From positions 213,538 to 277,537 of the forward strand of contig LLCB01000039.1 in NCBI GenBank assembly GCA_001414345.1: a stretch of 64,000 bases of DNA, written 5' to 3'. Shown one piece after another: positions 32,477 through 44,850 of this stretch. The DNA comes from Hymenoscyphus infarciens. Taxonomy: Eukaryota; Ascomycota; Leotiomycetes; Helotiales; Helotiaceae. Positions within the stretch are counted from its first letter, which is position 1. Each line of letters begins with the position of its first letter. A program made the translations under genes and the position numbers. The notes beneath the pieces were generated by a model that searched no databases, had not been told where the DNA came from, and saw only the letters and a list, made by a program, of their open reading frames with translations.

Positions 32477-33806
32477 CTAAACCACATCACCACCCAGATA
32501 AGCAACGTTCTCTTTCACCTCCTCGGAGACCTCATTGGCATCGCCACCGACATAAACCCACTTCAAAACATCCTCCCAAGCTCCCGGATGTGGAATAGGA
32601 AGATCAATAGTATCACCCTTACACACATGACCTGAAAACAGCAATGCCGCCAGGATAGGCAAGAAATGTAGAGCGTATTCCTCATCTACAAAGAAATTCT
32701 GTTAGTACACTCATTACTCTTATCATATCAACCCAGAAGAAAAGGGAAAGGAGGGAAGGAGAGAAGTACTCACGTAAAGGAAATGAAACCCCTCTCTTAA
32801 CAACTGACAAAGAATTCAAAGCATCCAAGCTCTTACCCCTCATATGTCCACCCGCACTTTGAGAAGTAGACCTATGTCTATTCGAGCGTCTCAACCTCGG
32901 AGTCTTGGCTTCTGTTTTGCCTGGTGTCGGGATCTTGGCACGGAAATCCTCGACATCGAATTTTTGATGAATGACGAAGGGTTTGCGGTCCTTGGATTTC
33001 GGGACTACTCGTGCGCGGATATTCACCGTGTTCTTAGTCTCGGTGGGTTCGGATTTTGATACAGGGGTCATGGATGGCCGACGGAGTGAGATGGGGTTGA
33101 TGAAGACGTCTGCTGAGGAGACGTTGTTGAAATAAACTCGACCCCAGTCTCGAAGGCGAGAATGGATGTATTCATATGGGACATCTGAAGCAGAACGTCT
33201 TCGTGTCGGTGGTGGTGTGATGGGGTGGGGCTTGGCTGTGATGGGTGTATTTTGTGGAGTGGAGGTGACGGTTGTATCTGAGATTTTGATAGAGGGGGTT
33301 TTGGGTACTGTTTTTGGTGCGTCTGTCATTTCAACATCTTCGGTCTTTTCCGTCTTGATCTTCTGAGAATTGACACTCTTTTTTCCATTTGCAGTTACAG
33401 CCCCTGAATTTGCAGCTTTGGACTCAGGGACTGAAGCGAGCTTTTCCTTGCGGGAGGCAAATGTGAAATTTGACAAGTGGGAGGTGAGGGCTGATGGAGA
33501 TAATGCTGACGAGTGACGACGAGGAAATTGTTCCGCTTCCAAGAGGCGCTTCCGGCGTTGGGATGAATTGGCCTTCGCTGAGGTTGGAGTTTCTTGTTCG
33601 TGGTAATATGCATGCGCAGCAGCCAACCTTGGGCTCAGGAGAGAAAAGTTGGACTTTGAAGACACAGCAGATATAGCCGAGATTGAGGATTTTCGGCGTG
33701 CCGCAGCGGTGACATCGGTGGTAATGGGTTCGAGGCGAGTATTGCGTCGTCGGGTCATGACCGAGGTAGACATGATTGATGATGTAATAGAGGGCGAGAT
33801 TGACAT
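32477..33806 (-). CDS. Conserved fungal protein of unknown function, BTB-like C-terminus
   Basis: Two exons, 33806-32774 and 32685-32477, give at least 413 residues. The first in-frame ATG is at 33806 (MSISPSITSSIM), but the open frame extends upstream to an acceptor-like CTACAACAG near 33910, so an additional 5' exon is possible. The first 230 residues are Ser/Thr/Lys-rich and disordered (MTRRRNTRLEPITTD, KTEKTEDVEMTDAPK). Then comes an ordered segment, VPYEYIHSRLRDWGRVYFNN followed by VSSADVFINPISL. After a basic linker, the C-terminus reads HEEYALHFLPILAALLFSGH, then CKGDTIDLPIPHPGAW and DVLKWVYVGGD, ending VKENVAYLGGDVV. The end resembles the second half of a BTB/POZ fold, a protein-interaction domain; that is my inference. 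There is no enzyme motif. It diverges from GWT1 across about 1.1 kb. Confidence 0.65.
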
Positions 33807-34920
33807 GTGCTTGAAAGACAAAGGATTGTCTTCAAAGGGAGGGGCCGCTCCGCTAGGGAGAGGTGGCCTCTGGACGAGCAACTCTGCCTTCTGATCGTCG
33901 TATCCTGTTGTAGAAAAGGGACTCAAAACCGAATGACAACCTTGTAAGAAAATTCGACCTCCGCGGTGGAAGAAATAGCAGGAAAGGCAACTTTGATATG
34001 AGTATATACCCTAGCAGGTCTGCTGGCAAGAATGAGGGATCTGAAAATAGATATTGCGGCTGTGTTGATAGTGATGTGTACATTCCAAGAAATGGAGGGT
34101 ACTTCAAGCTTCTATAACCTCAGTACAAAGAAAGTAAATACCTTTGGAAGTGTTTGGGCTATGCTCGATACATGAGTCGATATATTACAACAGACAAAGA
34201 GGAATGGGTGGTAGGAACAAAAAAATGTTACACGCTTCCCGTAACATGATTGAGAGTGCTACAATGATCCATCTCGGATCACCTGGCTGGCTGCCTCGGT
34301 TTGATTGTTTGGCAAAGCTTTTGAGCTCGGTGTTGGTATCCCATCCACCTCATCCACCTCGTACTTGCAGGACTTATGCAAGTAATCAAGGGAGTATGCA
34401 AAAGGACAAAGGAAATATGTGATTTTGGCCGCAAGCAGCTTGAAGTAAAGAGAGAATGGAAAATGCTGGAAAATTGGTAAGAACCGAGAGGAGACGTTGA
34501 GTTTCTGTCACTTGGCGTCGACTTAAAATCCACGTCAATGTTCCAGCCACCCGCTGTCACGCTGTAGTTGAAACGTTGGGGGCTTTCAAACGGCATTCCT
34601 GAAAGTTTGCCGCGTGTTGACAAGTTGAGGAAACCAACACCTGTCCACTAGGACCCGTACGGGTGAGGAGACTTGACTCTTTCCGGCTTCGACAACTCGA
34701 CAAGAATATGTGTTCAATTATGTGTTCTGTTGGAGTTGTGAGGAGAAGTGAGGAGAAGTCGAGGCAGAATCCCACATGAAAGGCGGTCTCGAGGGCGGTG
34801 TACGGAGATGTCCGTGCGCCCGTAATTCTGCCACCATGAATCTGGCAACTTGAAGAATTGACATATTCTCCATCATAAAAAGGCAACGACATCGCCCTCG
34901 AAAGGTCCTGTGCAATAACA
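33807..34920. promoter_or_regulatory. Divergent promoter region between the unknown gene and GWT1
   Basis: About 1.1 kb separates the two start codons. Frames at 34279-34946 on the minus strand lack family signatures and overlap the GWT1 start. A TCAT/CCACCT-rich patch lies near 34340-34365. No binding site can be named with confidence. Confidence 0.4.
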
Positions 34921-36465
34921 ATGTCTCGCGCAGCTGAAGCAGCCATGGCGGCGAGCTATAAAAGTCTAAAAGAGGATTTTGTCTCGGGATTGGTGGGTGG
35001 TTCCATCTGGGAAATCAATTATGTGACAGCTGTAGCTCCTGCAAGTGACCTACCTACTCCTTTTCCAAGTAGCACTTCTAACAAGCGATAGGTAGCACTT
35101 ATTTTCTGGTCGGCTCTTCAGTCGCGTTTCTCCATCTTCAAACCATATACCCCTCTCTCCTTCATCGTCGATTTCTGCTTGAATGTCGGGTTTATCCTCC
35201 TCGCAACAACGGCATACTCGAAAATGCCCCTCATCCTCAACGCCCTCATACTCGCCCCCATCCCAATTATATATGCCATCCCAAAGACTCCCCCCCCAAA
35301 GAAGTCAAAGCTTCCACCGACCAAAGAATCGAAAGACCGCACAGCCCAAAGCCCGTTCCCCAAGAAACCTTTCCTCACATACTATAGGGGAGGGATGATA
35401 GTGATAACCTGCCTCGCCATCCTCGCAGTCGATTTCCGGATCTTTCCCCGCCGATTCGCAAAGGTGGAGAACTGGGGCACATCACTCATGGATGTGGGCG
35501 TGGGATCTTTCGTATTTTCCGCGGGAGTCGTGGCAGCACGACCACTCCTCAAGGAGAAAGTGGCAGGCAAGACCACACCTCTCAGTACACGTCTCTACCG
35601 CGCATGCCGACACTCTCTCCCACTTATTGTATTGGGATTCGTGAGACTTTGGAGTGTGAAAGGCCTGGATTATGCAGAACACGTCACGGAGTATGGGGTT
35701 CATTGGAACTTCTTTTTCACGTTAGGATTTTTGCCACCGTTTGTTGCGCTATTTCAATCCGCTTTCAAGCTTGTGCCTTCATACGCGGCTTTGGGGATAC
35801 TTCTTTGCTCGGCATATCAAATTGCGCTGGAATTCACGGACCTCAAAGCTTTTGTTTTGACGGGTCCAAGGACGAACCTGTTTGATAAGAATCGAGAAGG
35901 AATATTCAGTTTCTTCGGATACCTTGCGATCTTCCTCGCTGGCCAATCTACAGGAATGATTGTCATCCCCCGCAGTTTGTCAAATACAGCAACAAACGGG
36001 ACCGCTCAACGAAAGCGTCTTCTCCTAACCTTGATGGCTTGGTCAGCAGTATGGATGTCTCTCTTCTTTGTGACAACAAACTACAATTACGGACTCGCCA
36101 TCTCCGTTTCCCGTCGACTCGCAAACTTGCCTTATTTTTTCTGGACTTGTGCTTTCAATTCCGTTCAAATCACCGCTTTCTGTCTTGTGGAAACCATATT
36201 CTTTCCCCAAGCGTATAAAAGCGTGGATGCTAGAGCGGAAAAAGAAGGGTATGAGTTTGCGACCAGCAAAGTTCTGGAAACTTACAATAGGAATGGCCTA
36301 GCCATATTTCTTGCGGCGAATCTGGGGACGGGATTGGTCAATATGACAATCCCAACATTACATGTGAGTAATTTGCAGGCGATGGGAATATTGTTTGGGT
36401 ATGCAGCTGTTTTGACAGGGTTGGCAGTGGGACTGGATGCCTATGATATATCGATCAAAATGTAG
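34921..36465 (+). CDS. GWT1: GPI-anchored wall transfer protein 1 (inositol acyltransferase)
   Basis: Two exons, 34921-35040 and 35092-36465, give 497 residues, the usual length for Gwt1/PIG-W. The start reads [20 protein letters not shown]; the internal ATG at 34945 ([12 protein letters not shown]) resembles the annotated start of many homologues. Diagnostic blocks are [69 protein letters not shown] and [15 protein letters not shown]. Around twelve hydrophobic helices span the protein. Gwt1 sits in the ER membrane and acylates the inositol of GlcN-PI, an early step in GPI-anchor synthesis; it is the target of the antifungal manogepix class. The intron has the non-canonical donor GCAAGT and ends CTAACAAGCGATAG, a GC-AG intron, needed to join VAP to VALIFW as the family requires. 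Sequence appears fully functional. Confidence 0.97.
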
Positions 36466-39400
36466 AATAGTGTAACTTCGATTTTCAATTTTCAATTTCA
36501 TCACATCACATCACAATTCGTACTCAGTACCCAAGGATCTCCAGGGGATGTAGGTGTTACGTGTCAGATATCTCTTTTGACCTCACTTTGTACGGACGGT
36601 TTACAGTCACCAAGTTGAAAGTTTTCCCGAATTTTTTCAAGCATGACTTTCACAAATCACGATATAAGATAGTGATGCTTCTAGATCTTCTAGTCTGACA
36701 TCCTCACAGTTTTTTTCGTCACGAATTCTCGCAGCCCGATGAAGGAAACCCTTCCTTCATCTCATGACTCCCCACCTCCCCTCGTGGGGATTCCCCCGTC
36801 CAAGCATAACCCCGAAACCAAAAAACCTTCTCATAAATTCTAGAAACCCATCAAACCGGTAGGAAAACCCTCAAACTAAATCCACAAACCCTCCACATCC
36901 AACCACTCCACCCAGCTCTCCCCTCCCCCAAACACGGAAGAAGACAACAAGATTTCACACACGCATGAACCTCCAAAGCGCGGTAGCGCCACAAGTCAAA
37001 ACTGCAACCTCAATCCCTCCCCCCTCACGCGATAGCGCTCGTGAAAGGAAAAAAAAGAATGACGAGATTGTGGGGAAGGCAGGTCTCGATTATACCGAGA
37101 GTGATATACCTCTTTAACTAGGAAACCAGGGTAGGAGTTTGGTAGCGGACGATCAGTGAGATTGAGGATTTATGCGTGGAGGATTTGGGCTCGGATACGT
37201 ATCGATAGTAGATAGATTCGTGATGTCAATTTTTTTAATCTTTTTTATCGATACTCGGGCATTTTTGATATGCAGCGATTGCGGAGTGTTTTTCACTTTG
37301 CAGATGGAATGGAGGGGATACTGCATGTGAAACCTTTGGATACGAATGGAGAGTAAATTGGCGCTGGGGAACTTTTGTGGGGATGTGTTGCACTGTTGAT
37401 GACTGAGGGGTGAGTAAGTGAGCTCGTTTTGTGTGTGATGAGTTTGAAGGGATGGTTTGGGGAGGTGGGTATGCGGGTTGCCGTGAGGGTCTTGCTCGAG
37501 GGATTTTATGTTTCTTGGCTTGATTGAAGATTGATAATGAAGGAGTAAACAATTCTACGTAACTAATATTTTCAGGAGGAATTTAAAGAGAAATCCCAAA
37601 GTGAGCTTCGTGAGAGTAACTTGATGAAAGTTGAAAGATTATGAGGCTATTCACATCCTAAAAGGGACTCATTACGCGACCTATCCTACCCCTCGAGTCA
37701 GTACCCTTTCATCACATTCCTTGAAGGGAGTCAGCCGGTGACATCGCCGCATCTTCACCAAAAATAGAATCTGAGTGTGAGAAGATGCAGGTTCTCCCGC
37801 CCCCTGACTTGAACTGGGGAAGAAGGGAAGGAACGAAAGCAACTTGAAATTTTGTTGGTTGATGAGAATTGGCGGAGGGATAGAAATCCTTTCGGGAGAT
37901 CAATTGTTCTCTTCAGGGAAGGTGACGATTGAAGAACGAGGGAGGAAGAAACAAACTTGGGGCTTGAAGAAGCGGTTTTGGGGACGAGCACGTGGGAAAT
38001 TTGACGGGGGAACTTGTGATTGGTGCTTGGTTTCGTACTGGGGGATTGAAATGAAGGGGTGTGGTTGATCATTTCCGGTATTTATGCAAGAGAACGAGGG
38101 CACGACATGTTCTCGGAGTTATACCATCGGAGAGTGGAAATTTGAGAAGGGGAAAAGTAAGAAGAAGAAAACGTCTTTAGCTTTTAATTGGAGATGGTCT
38201 TCTCAACTCAAAAAGAAGTACTGTTTAACTTTTGATACCAGACGTTCGTGACGTTGACGGTGACTCGTTTAGAGGCAGCTGTTTCAGCATCAACCTGGCA
38301 GCGGCACAAGCCAATGGTGCGGTTCATCCAGGTCCTGGCTCGGTGGACACTGCCACGTCAATGCAAGAGTAAACAAATGAGTTTATGCCTTTGCTGACTT
38401 TTATATCTCAGCGGTTGCCGGACGAGGGAGAGGCACACGATGGAGTCTTGAACGCGACCCTCGAGTCAACAACGGATCGAGGGGAGCAAGGTCCCTTCTT
38501 GTAAAGTTGTAGGCGAGGAGAGAATGGCTGTCGTTGACTTGGATTGCAAGAGGGCGAGATGTCATCTCGTATGCGTGTGAATGCCCAAGACGGGGCCCTA
38601 TTTGGGGGGATCCCCTTTGCTAAATGCGATGTTGGTCGAGTAAATGCAATTGAAGTGGTTTCATGGGGGTTGGAAAAGAAAGGGGGAGAAGAAGTGAACG
38701 TGCATGGTGATTGTGTTTCCCATATGAGAGTTGTTTGTCCTCCTTGTGGCCGTTTTGGGAAGTAACTCGACCTGCTTTCTTGTTCTTCTGTGTTGATATC
38801 CCCCCAACCTCAAGTACTCGTAGCCATTGGCAAACGAACCCCTGAACGACGACCGGCAAACCACCGTAAGACGATAATATATAATTCCCACCGGTCTAAT
38901 AAGGGGCGAAGAAAGCCAGAGAAATCAGGATATCAACAAGTACCCAAGGATCTGGAGGAGCGGAAGATACCATTCATTGTATACCAACAACACACATACC
39001 GAATTCGGTACGCCAATTGCTACCCAATTTACGTCGGACCCGTTCATCACCAGCCATTGGGGCGGTATTCCGAGTCTAGTCACAGCACTAAAAGCATCAG
39101 ACCTCAGTTTTGTGATTCTTCATCAACACCAATTGCCTGCTCCTTTCTCCGACGTCTCTCTGTTTACCGCACCGCAGGGTTGAGGAACAGGAATTCGCTT
39201 GTTGCTTGGTTTTTCAGTGGAAAAGGAGATTGCGACCCCCCAAGTCGACTGCGTTGCGCTGGTCACCCGAACCCTCTCTCGCGTCTCTCCACCTGCGGCA
39301 TCTCCACCGCCGACTGGAGCTGGAGGTCTCGTCTGTCTCGGCAAAGCATCTGCACTGCACTGCACTGCACTGCACCTACGAAACTCAAACCCTCGCTCGC

Positions 39401-40009
39401 CTTCACTTTCTCGAGCCAGAGAGATTGTTGATCACCGCCAGACTTCACTCCCGGACCTCACTTCCTCACCTACTGTAGCTACCTACCTACGCCACACCCC
39501 ATACCTACCTACCTACAATCTGCCTCACCTCACCTCACCTCACCTCACCTCACCTCGCTCCAACAACCTTCACCCCGACTGCATCGTGCTACTCGATACG
39601 ACCTGCCAATTGAGCTCCGCTAGCTAGCCTTCTCTCACGAGCAGCGCGGCCATCGACACCAGCAAACGATAGCCTGTGATCCGCGTACCCTACCGCACCG
39701 CATCGGGCCCTAGAAGTTCCCAGCATCAACAAACCTTAGCATCTGCATCTCCACCGCAACCAACCCCAATTTCTCCTCTGCCACCGCCCTCTGCCCTTGC
39801 TCTCGACTGTCGACTTCGCACAATGAGAGCAGGTGCCGCCGATTGTTGATCCAGGCGACGATTTCGTCTTCAGCAGGAGATTCTCCCAAGAAGAAAAGTG
39901 CCTGCAGCATCAACAGACCAGCAGGCAGTGCAGCAGCACTTTCGAGCGAGGGTGATCTTCCAACAACACCACACACTTTTCTCCGGCCTGCGCTTGGGTG
40001 CTGGGAGAG
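36466..40009. other. Long intergenic region and leader of the KIN4-like kinase
   Basis: There is no convincing gene. Frames at 37235-38103 and 38544-38891 are not family-like. The last kilobase before the kinase start carries simple repeats: CTGCA about five times (39351-39375), CTAC runs (39480-39515) and CCTCA about seven times (39525-39558). It also has several upstream ATGs, so it may be a long 5' leader or include unannotated 5' exons. Confidence 0.45.
39525..39558. repeat. CCTCA pentanucleotide microsatellite
   Basis: CCTCA is repeated about seven times in tandem in the region upstream of the kinase gene. Confidence 0.8.
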
Positions 40010-43000
40010 ATGTCTTCAGCCGCACTCCAAGCCGCGCTCCATCAGCCAACATCAGTTTCATCGCATTCTCCCGTGGCCGCAACATCGAATAGACCTTATA
40101 CCGCGGGTTCACAGCAGTCCCGGGATCCCTACTATAATCAGAACACCTCAAACGCGTCTCCCTCTGCCAATCGCCGACCCAGTAGACGGCCAAGCGGCAA
40201 TGGCGCATCTTCGAATAATAATTCTCAGCAACAATATTATTCCCCAACTGGCAACGGCCCAAACTCTGCTCCGATGACGAGTCGAGCTCCGAATAATTCC
40301 AATCCCGCCTCGTCGCCCACTACCGCAGCCGCGCCATCAGCCTATCCTGCCATGGCTCCTGGAGACCACCAGCGCGGTGTTCCCCCAACTGTGACACCGA
40401 GAACATCCTCAAACCGAACCTCGACATCTGCCGCTGCTTCGGCCACAGAACGAAATTCGAGAAGGGACCGATACGCAGATGCCTCCAACTCGCCAAGGGC
40501 TGCTCCTGGTGATGGTCAACAAGAGAGATCCGAACGCCAACGAAGCAATGGGAATCAACAAGTGAACGGTGCCGCAGATGACTCCCGTTCAAGGAGAAGA
40601 GCACAGCAACCCGGAGAGGCCTTGCCGCATAGACCGAGTGGAACAAGGGAATCCAGAGCTTCACAGTCTGCATCAAGATCCACAGCCATGGCAACCCAAT
40701 CACCTACAGGGCCGTCTCGAGAATCCAGCGCGGTATTGAATCAAGTCGTTATTAGCAAACCCGAGGTCGATTTGGATCGGGAACGTGAGCGCATGGCAGA
40801 AGCTATACCTTCATCACCACCATCTGAGCAGACACCACGAGGAGGTGGTTTGGCCGTGGTAGGCAGTGAGGGTGTCGAAGATAATGCCAGAGGCAGTCGC
40901 AGTCGCCATGATCACACGGGTTCCGGCAAGCGGGAAAAGAATAGCAAATTTGGTGATTACTACTTGGGCAATACCCTTGGTGAAGGAGAATTTGGGAAAG
41001 TCAAGATGGGGTGGAAGCAAGAAGGGGGTGTGCAGGTAAGTTACATATTGTCACCACAGTAGTCACTGCGCTAACTTGCCTCGAAGGTTGCTATCAAGCT
41101 TATCCGCCGCGATAGTGTTGGCACGAACCCGACTCGACTTGCAAAGATCTACCGCGAGATTGCCATTCTTCGAGAAATATCGCACCCTAATATCGTGCGT
41201 TTACATGAGATGGTGGAGACGGAAAAGCAAATTGGTATCATCCTGGAATACGCCTCTGGTGGAGAACTGTTCGACTACATTCTGAATCATCGATATCTGA
41301 AGGATAACGCAGCTCGACGGCTATTTGCTCAATTGGTTTCCGGAGTTGGATATTTACACAAAAAGGGTATTGTTCACAGAGATCTCAAGCTTGAGAATTT
41401 GTTGCTTGACCGCAATCGGAACATAATCATCACGGACTTTGGTTTTGCCAACACTTTTAGCCCCAACGATGAACTAGGAGATGAGATTGAGTATAATCTG
41501 TCTAGCAGAGAATATGTCAAGCGGATGGAACTTGACAAGATCTTACCTAATGGAAACAGAAGAGGTGACTTGATGCAGACTAGTTGTGGTAGTCCTTGTT
41601 ATGCAGCTCCAGAACTTGTCGTTAGCGACTCGTTGTATACTGGCCGCAAGGTTGATGTGTGGAGCTGTGGGGTGATATTGGTAAGTTTAAAAGGTTGTAG
41701 ACTTGGTTTTTGCTAACGTTGACAGTATGCAATGCTTGCTGGCTACTTGCCATTCGACGACGATCCAGCGAACCCCGAAGGCGATAACATCAACCTGCTG
41801 TATAAATATATTGTGTCGACCCCTCTTACCTTTCCCGAATATGTCACACCGCATGCCCGAGACCTTCTCCGCCGAATACTTGTTCCAGACCCACGGAAAC
41901 GTGCCGACCTCTTTGAAGTTGCGAGACATAGTTGGCTGAGCGAATACTCCCATGTGGTGGGTTTCATTACAAGCAGTACCTCGACCACTGCAGATATTCA
42001 AACAACCACCGTCAAGTCAGAAGAACAAGAGGCACCCCTCCTCGGAAGAAGTTCTTCGGTTAGAGAGCCCTCAAAGACAGCAAAAGCCCCAGCGCCTGCT
42101 GTCGGGGAACTGGGCAGAAAGCATGGAGGAGTGGATCCAGATGCCTCGGAATCGCACCCAAAACCCCACAAGGACAACAAAAGAAGAACTGTCCAAGTGG
42201 AATATGTCGCTCCTCGATCAGAAACCCAGCGTGGCGCGCCCGTCTTGGCCGCTGCACCGTCAGGATCGAGAACTCGTGCTCGCACTGGAAGTGTTGGCCC
42301 GGTTGAAGTACAATCAACACCCCCTCAGACCAGAAGACAAGTTTCTACAGAAAAGCCTCTACCGAGAGATCCCCCAGCTGCTCAGGATGCTTATGCCAGC
42401 CATGGAAGACGGGGTTCAAGCTCACAACGCCCACAAGGTATGCCTCCCCCAGTTCGTCCCGGGCGTGAAGCCCCTCGAACTACATCGGACAAAACTCACA
42501 TGGCAGCTCTAGCCGGACCCCCTGTCTCCATTGCAAGACCAAATACCGGAGGATCGATGACGTCCACTGGAAGCCGAGCTGGAACGATGCCATTAACGAA
42601 TCGAGGTTCTTACAGTCAACCTGCAGCCCCTACAGTTACGGGTACGAATACACATGGTCGAATCGAGCAACCAAAGGGTTCAAAGAATTACAATAATATG
42701 CCGGGGTCTCAAATGCCGGACGAGACGGAGTATGGTAGACCAAGTTCGCATCAAGTTCCATCAAACCTTGCAAGGGTTTCTGGAATGGAGGAAGGTGCTC
42801 AAGCACCAGCGGAGAAGGGACACAAGCGTTCAAACACAATCGGTGGGTTCTTCAGTAGAACCAATTCAGTTTTCAGCAAGTCTGGGCGGAAGGAATCTAA
42901 CTCGGATCGCCCACCACCAGAAAAGCAAAAGAAATATCCACCAATCAGCATGGCTGGAGCAAATCTTCCAGGGCATCCAGGACAAGACACACCAAGACAG

Positions 43001-43768
43001 TCAATGGATTCTCGTCGGTCGATATCCTTTGGATTTGGCAAGAAGCGTAGTGGGAGTATAAACGGATCTCAAAGCACTCTACAAGAAAAGCCACGGAGAT
43101 TCTCTCTGCTTCCGGCCTCATTCTCTTTGAAATCGATCGGAATTGGCAAGGAGTATGGCACACCTGGTGCTCCGCCATCAGACTACGATCCTCGGCCAGA
43201 CAGTCATGGAACAAACCTTGGGCCCCCTCAAACTTCCCGCAGTGATGCCACTCGAAATATCAGCAGCGGTACTAATCCTCATCCTTCCACAGCTGATGGT
43301 TCGTACGATCGTCAGCGTGATAGTCCAATGCAAGACCGACGTGGTACCTCAACAGCAAGCCCCGCTCAACATCGATATACATCGCAAGGACATGTTTCGG
43401 ATCCTCGATCAGGAGCTCCACCTCAATTCCTTCCCCCTCTAAACTTCCGACAAGGCGAATCGGCTTTAACTACAGAATCCGAATCATCTTTGACAGATTT
43501 TCAAAACCGACGAGGCGCTGGAGCATATTCCCAGGCTCCTCAGGCATACCCTGAGTACGACAGTGATCGTCGGCCAGCAAACAACAGAGGCAACAATCGT
43601 GGTGTTCTTCAAAAGTCCAACCGAAAATTCACCGAAGCTTATGAACCAGATACCAATTACGGATATGGGCCAACTCATAATAATGATCATGCTGGTAGCA
43701 GTGGAGCAGCTCGAAAAGTAATGGATTTCTTCCGACGACGAGGGAAGGACCGTGGTGGTGAGAGATGA
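40010..43768 (+). CDS. Ser/Thr protein kinase, Kin4/Ppk1-like
   Basis: Three exons, 40010-41035, 41087-41680 and 41726-43768, give 1220 residues. About 310 disordered Ser/Asn/Pro-rich residues precede the kinase domain. Its motifs are all present: the ATP loop [22 protein letters not shown] with the ATP Lys, [24 protein letters not shown] with the catalytic Asp, DFGFAN, and [13 protein letters not shown]. An insertion between DFG and APE (around [20 protein letters not shown]) precedes the T-loop. The block [20 protein letters not shown], with LLYKYIV after it, is typical of the fungal Kin4 group. Yeast Kin4 restrains mitotic exit when the spindle is misplaced. A disordered tail of about 600 residues ends in a basic patch ([17 protein letters not shown]) that might bind membrane or acidic partners. 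Both introns are short (51 and 45 nt), the second with a TGCTAAC branch point. Orthology to Kin4 is inferred from motif similarity only. Confidence 0.94.
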
Positions 43769-44850
43769 TCTTATCCGGGGATTGGTCTTTGTTCATTGAT
43801 ATATTTGGAAGATGAATGGCTGTGATGGATTGGATTCAAACACATAAAAACCTTCACGGGGCCAATTCATCTCTATCACAAGCTGGGCGATTGCCTGGAT
43901 TGTGGACTTCGTTTTTCTTTGCTTTGGGGAGGAGGGGATGGTGGATATAACTTGGGATTGGCTTTGACTTGCTCCTGTTTTCGATTTACCCGACCGTTCT
44001 TCTTTTTTTATCATCATAATGACTCGCATGAAAGTACTTGTGTGAGTGGGGAGCTGGGAGGGAGCGAGAATCGAGGGAAGCTTTTCGTGTTTTACTTGTG
44101 GATTTTTTATCTTTTTTTTTCGACTACGGGGTGTTGGAGTTCAGAAGGAGTGTGAGTCAGAGAGGAAGTTGAATTGCCAGAAAGTGTGTGAGCTGTCATC
44201 AGTGGATGGGAGGGTGCAAAATTGAAGGGAGGGAGGAGTGTGATATGTGTATCTTATTGTATTGTGTAGTGCACAGCTAGTCTAGTCAATTCGGGTGGTT
44301 GGGTTCTTCTTTTAGTTTTGGCTTGCCCATTGTGTTGGGCTGGCAGGTTTTCGATTGACTGAGTGAGGAGAGACTAGTGGGGGTGAGAAGAAAGTCGCAT
44401 AAATGAATGAAATACTTTTTACCTCCTCCCAACTTTTGTCACCACAGTCCTGGCGGTTCGAGAGATGCTGGACTATCGGCTTTAGGCTAAAAATTCCCCC
44501 CGAGACTAATCCAGGGGGGCGAAGTTTAAGTCGTACAGTAGCGTGGCCTCGCTTGGGAATCGAGAACGTCATTAGCTCACCCCGCATTTTCGGTTGAGGG
44601 GTTACCTAGCTTTTCTTGCGAAGGCACGAACGACATCAAGAACAAATCTAGAAGCCACCACATATACATAATAAGAGGGGGGGACCTTGACGGCATCTAG
44701 GGAACACTAGTCCTAATTTGTAAGCTTTTAGCTTTTGCAAATAGTCCGTCCCTAAGACTTATTCGTTCGGGGCTAGTAGGTTTGGATTCGATGCTAACTT
44801 CTTTTACTGTAGGTCGAGTTCGACATATTCTTCGTACCTAGTTCGAAGTC
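43769..44850. other. Intergenic, kinase 3' region and promoter of the next gene
   Basis: No coding frame is convincing. A small hairpin (CCCCCC..GGGGGG) lies at about 44497-44519. Nothing else is recognised. Confidence 0.4.
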
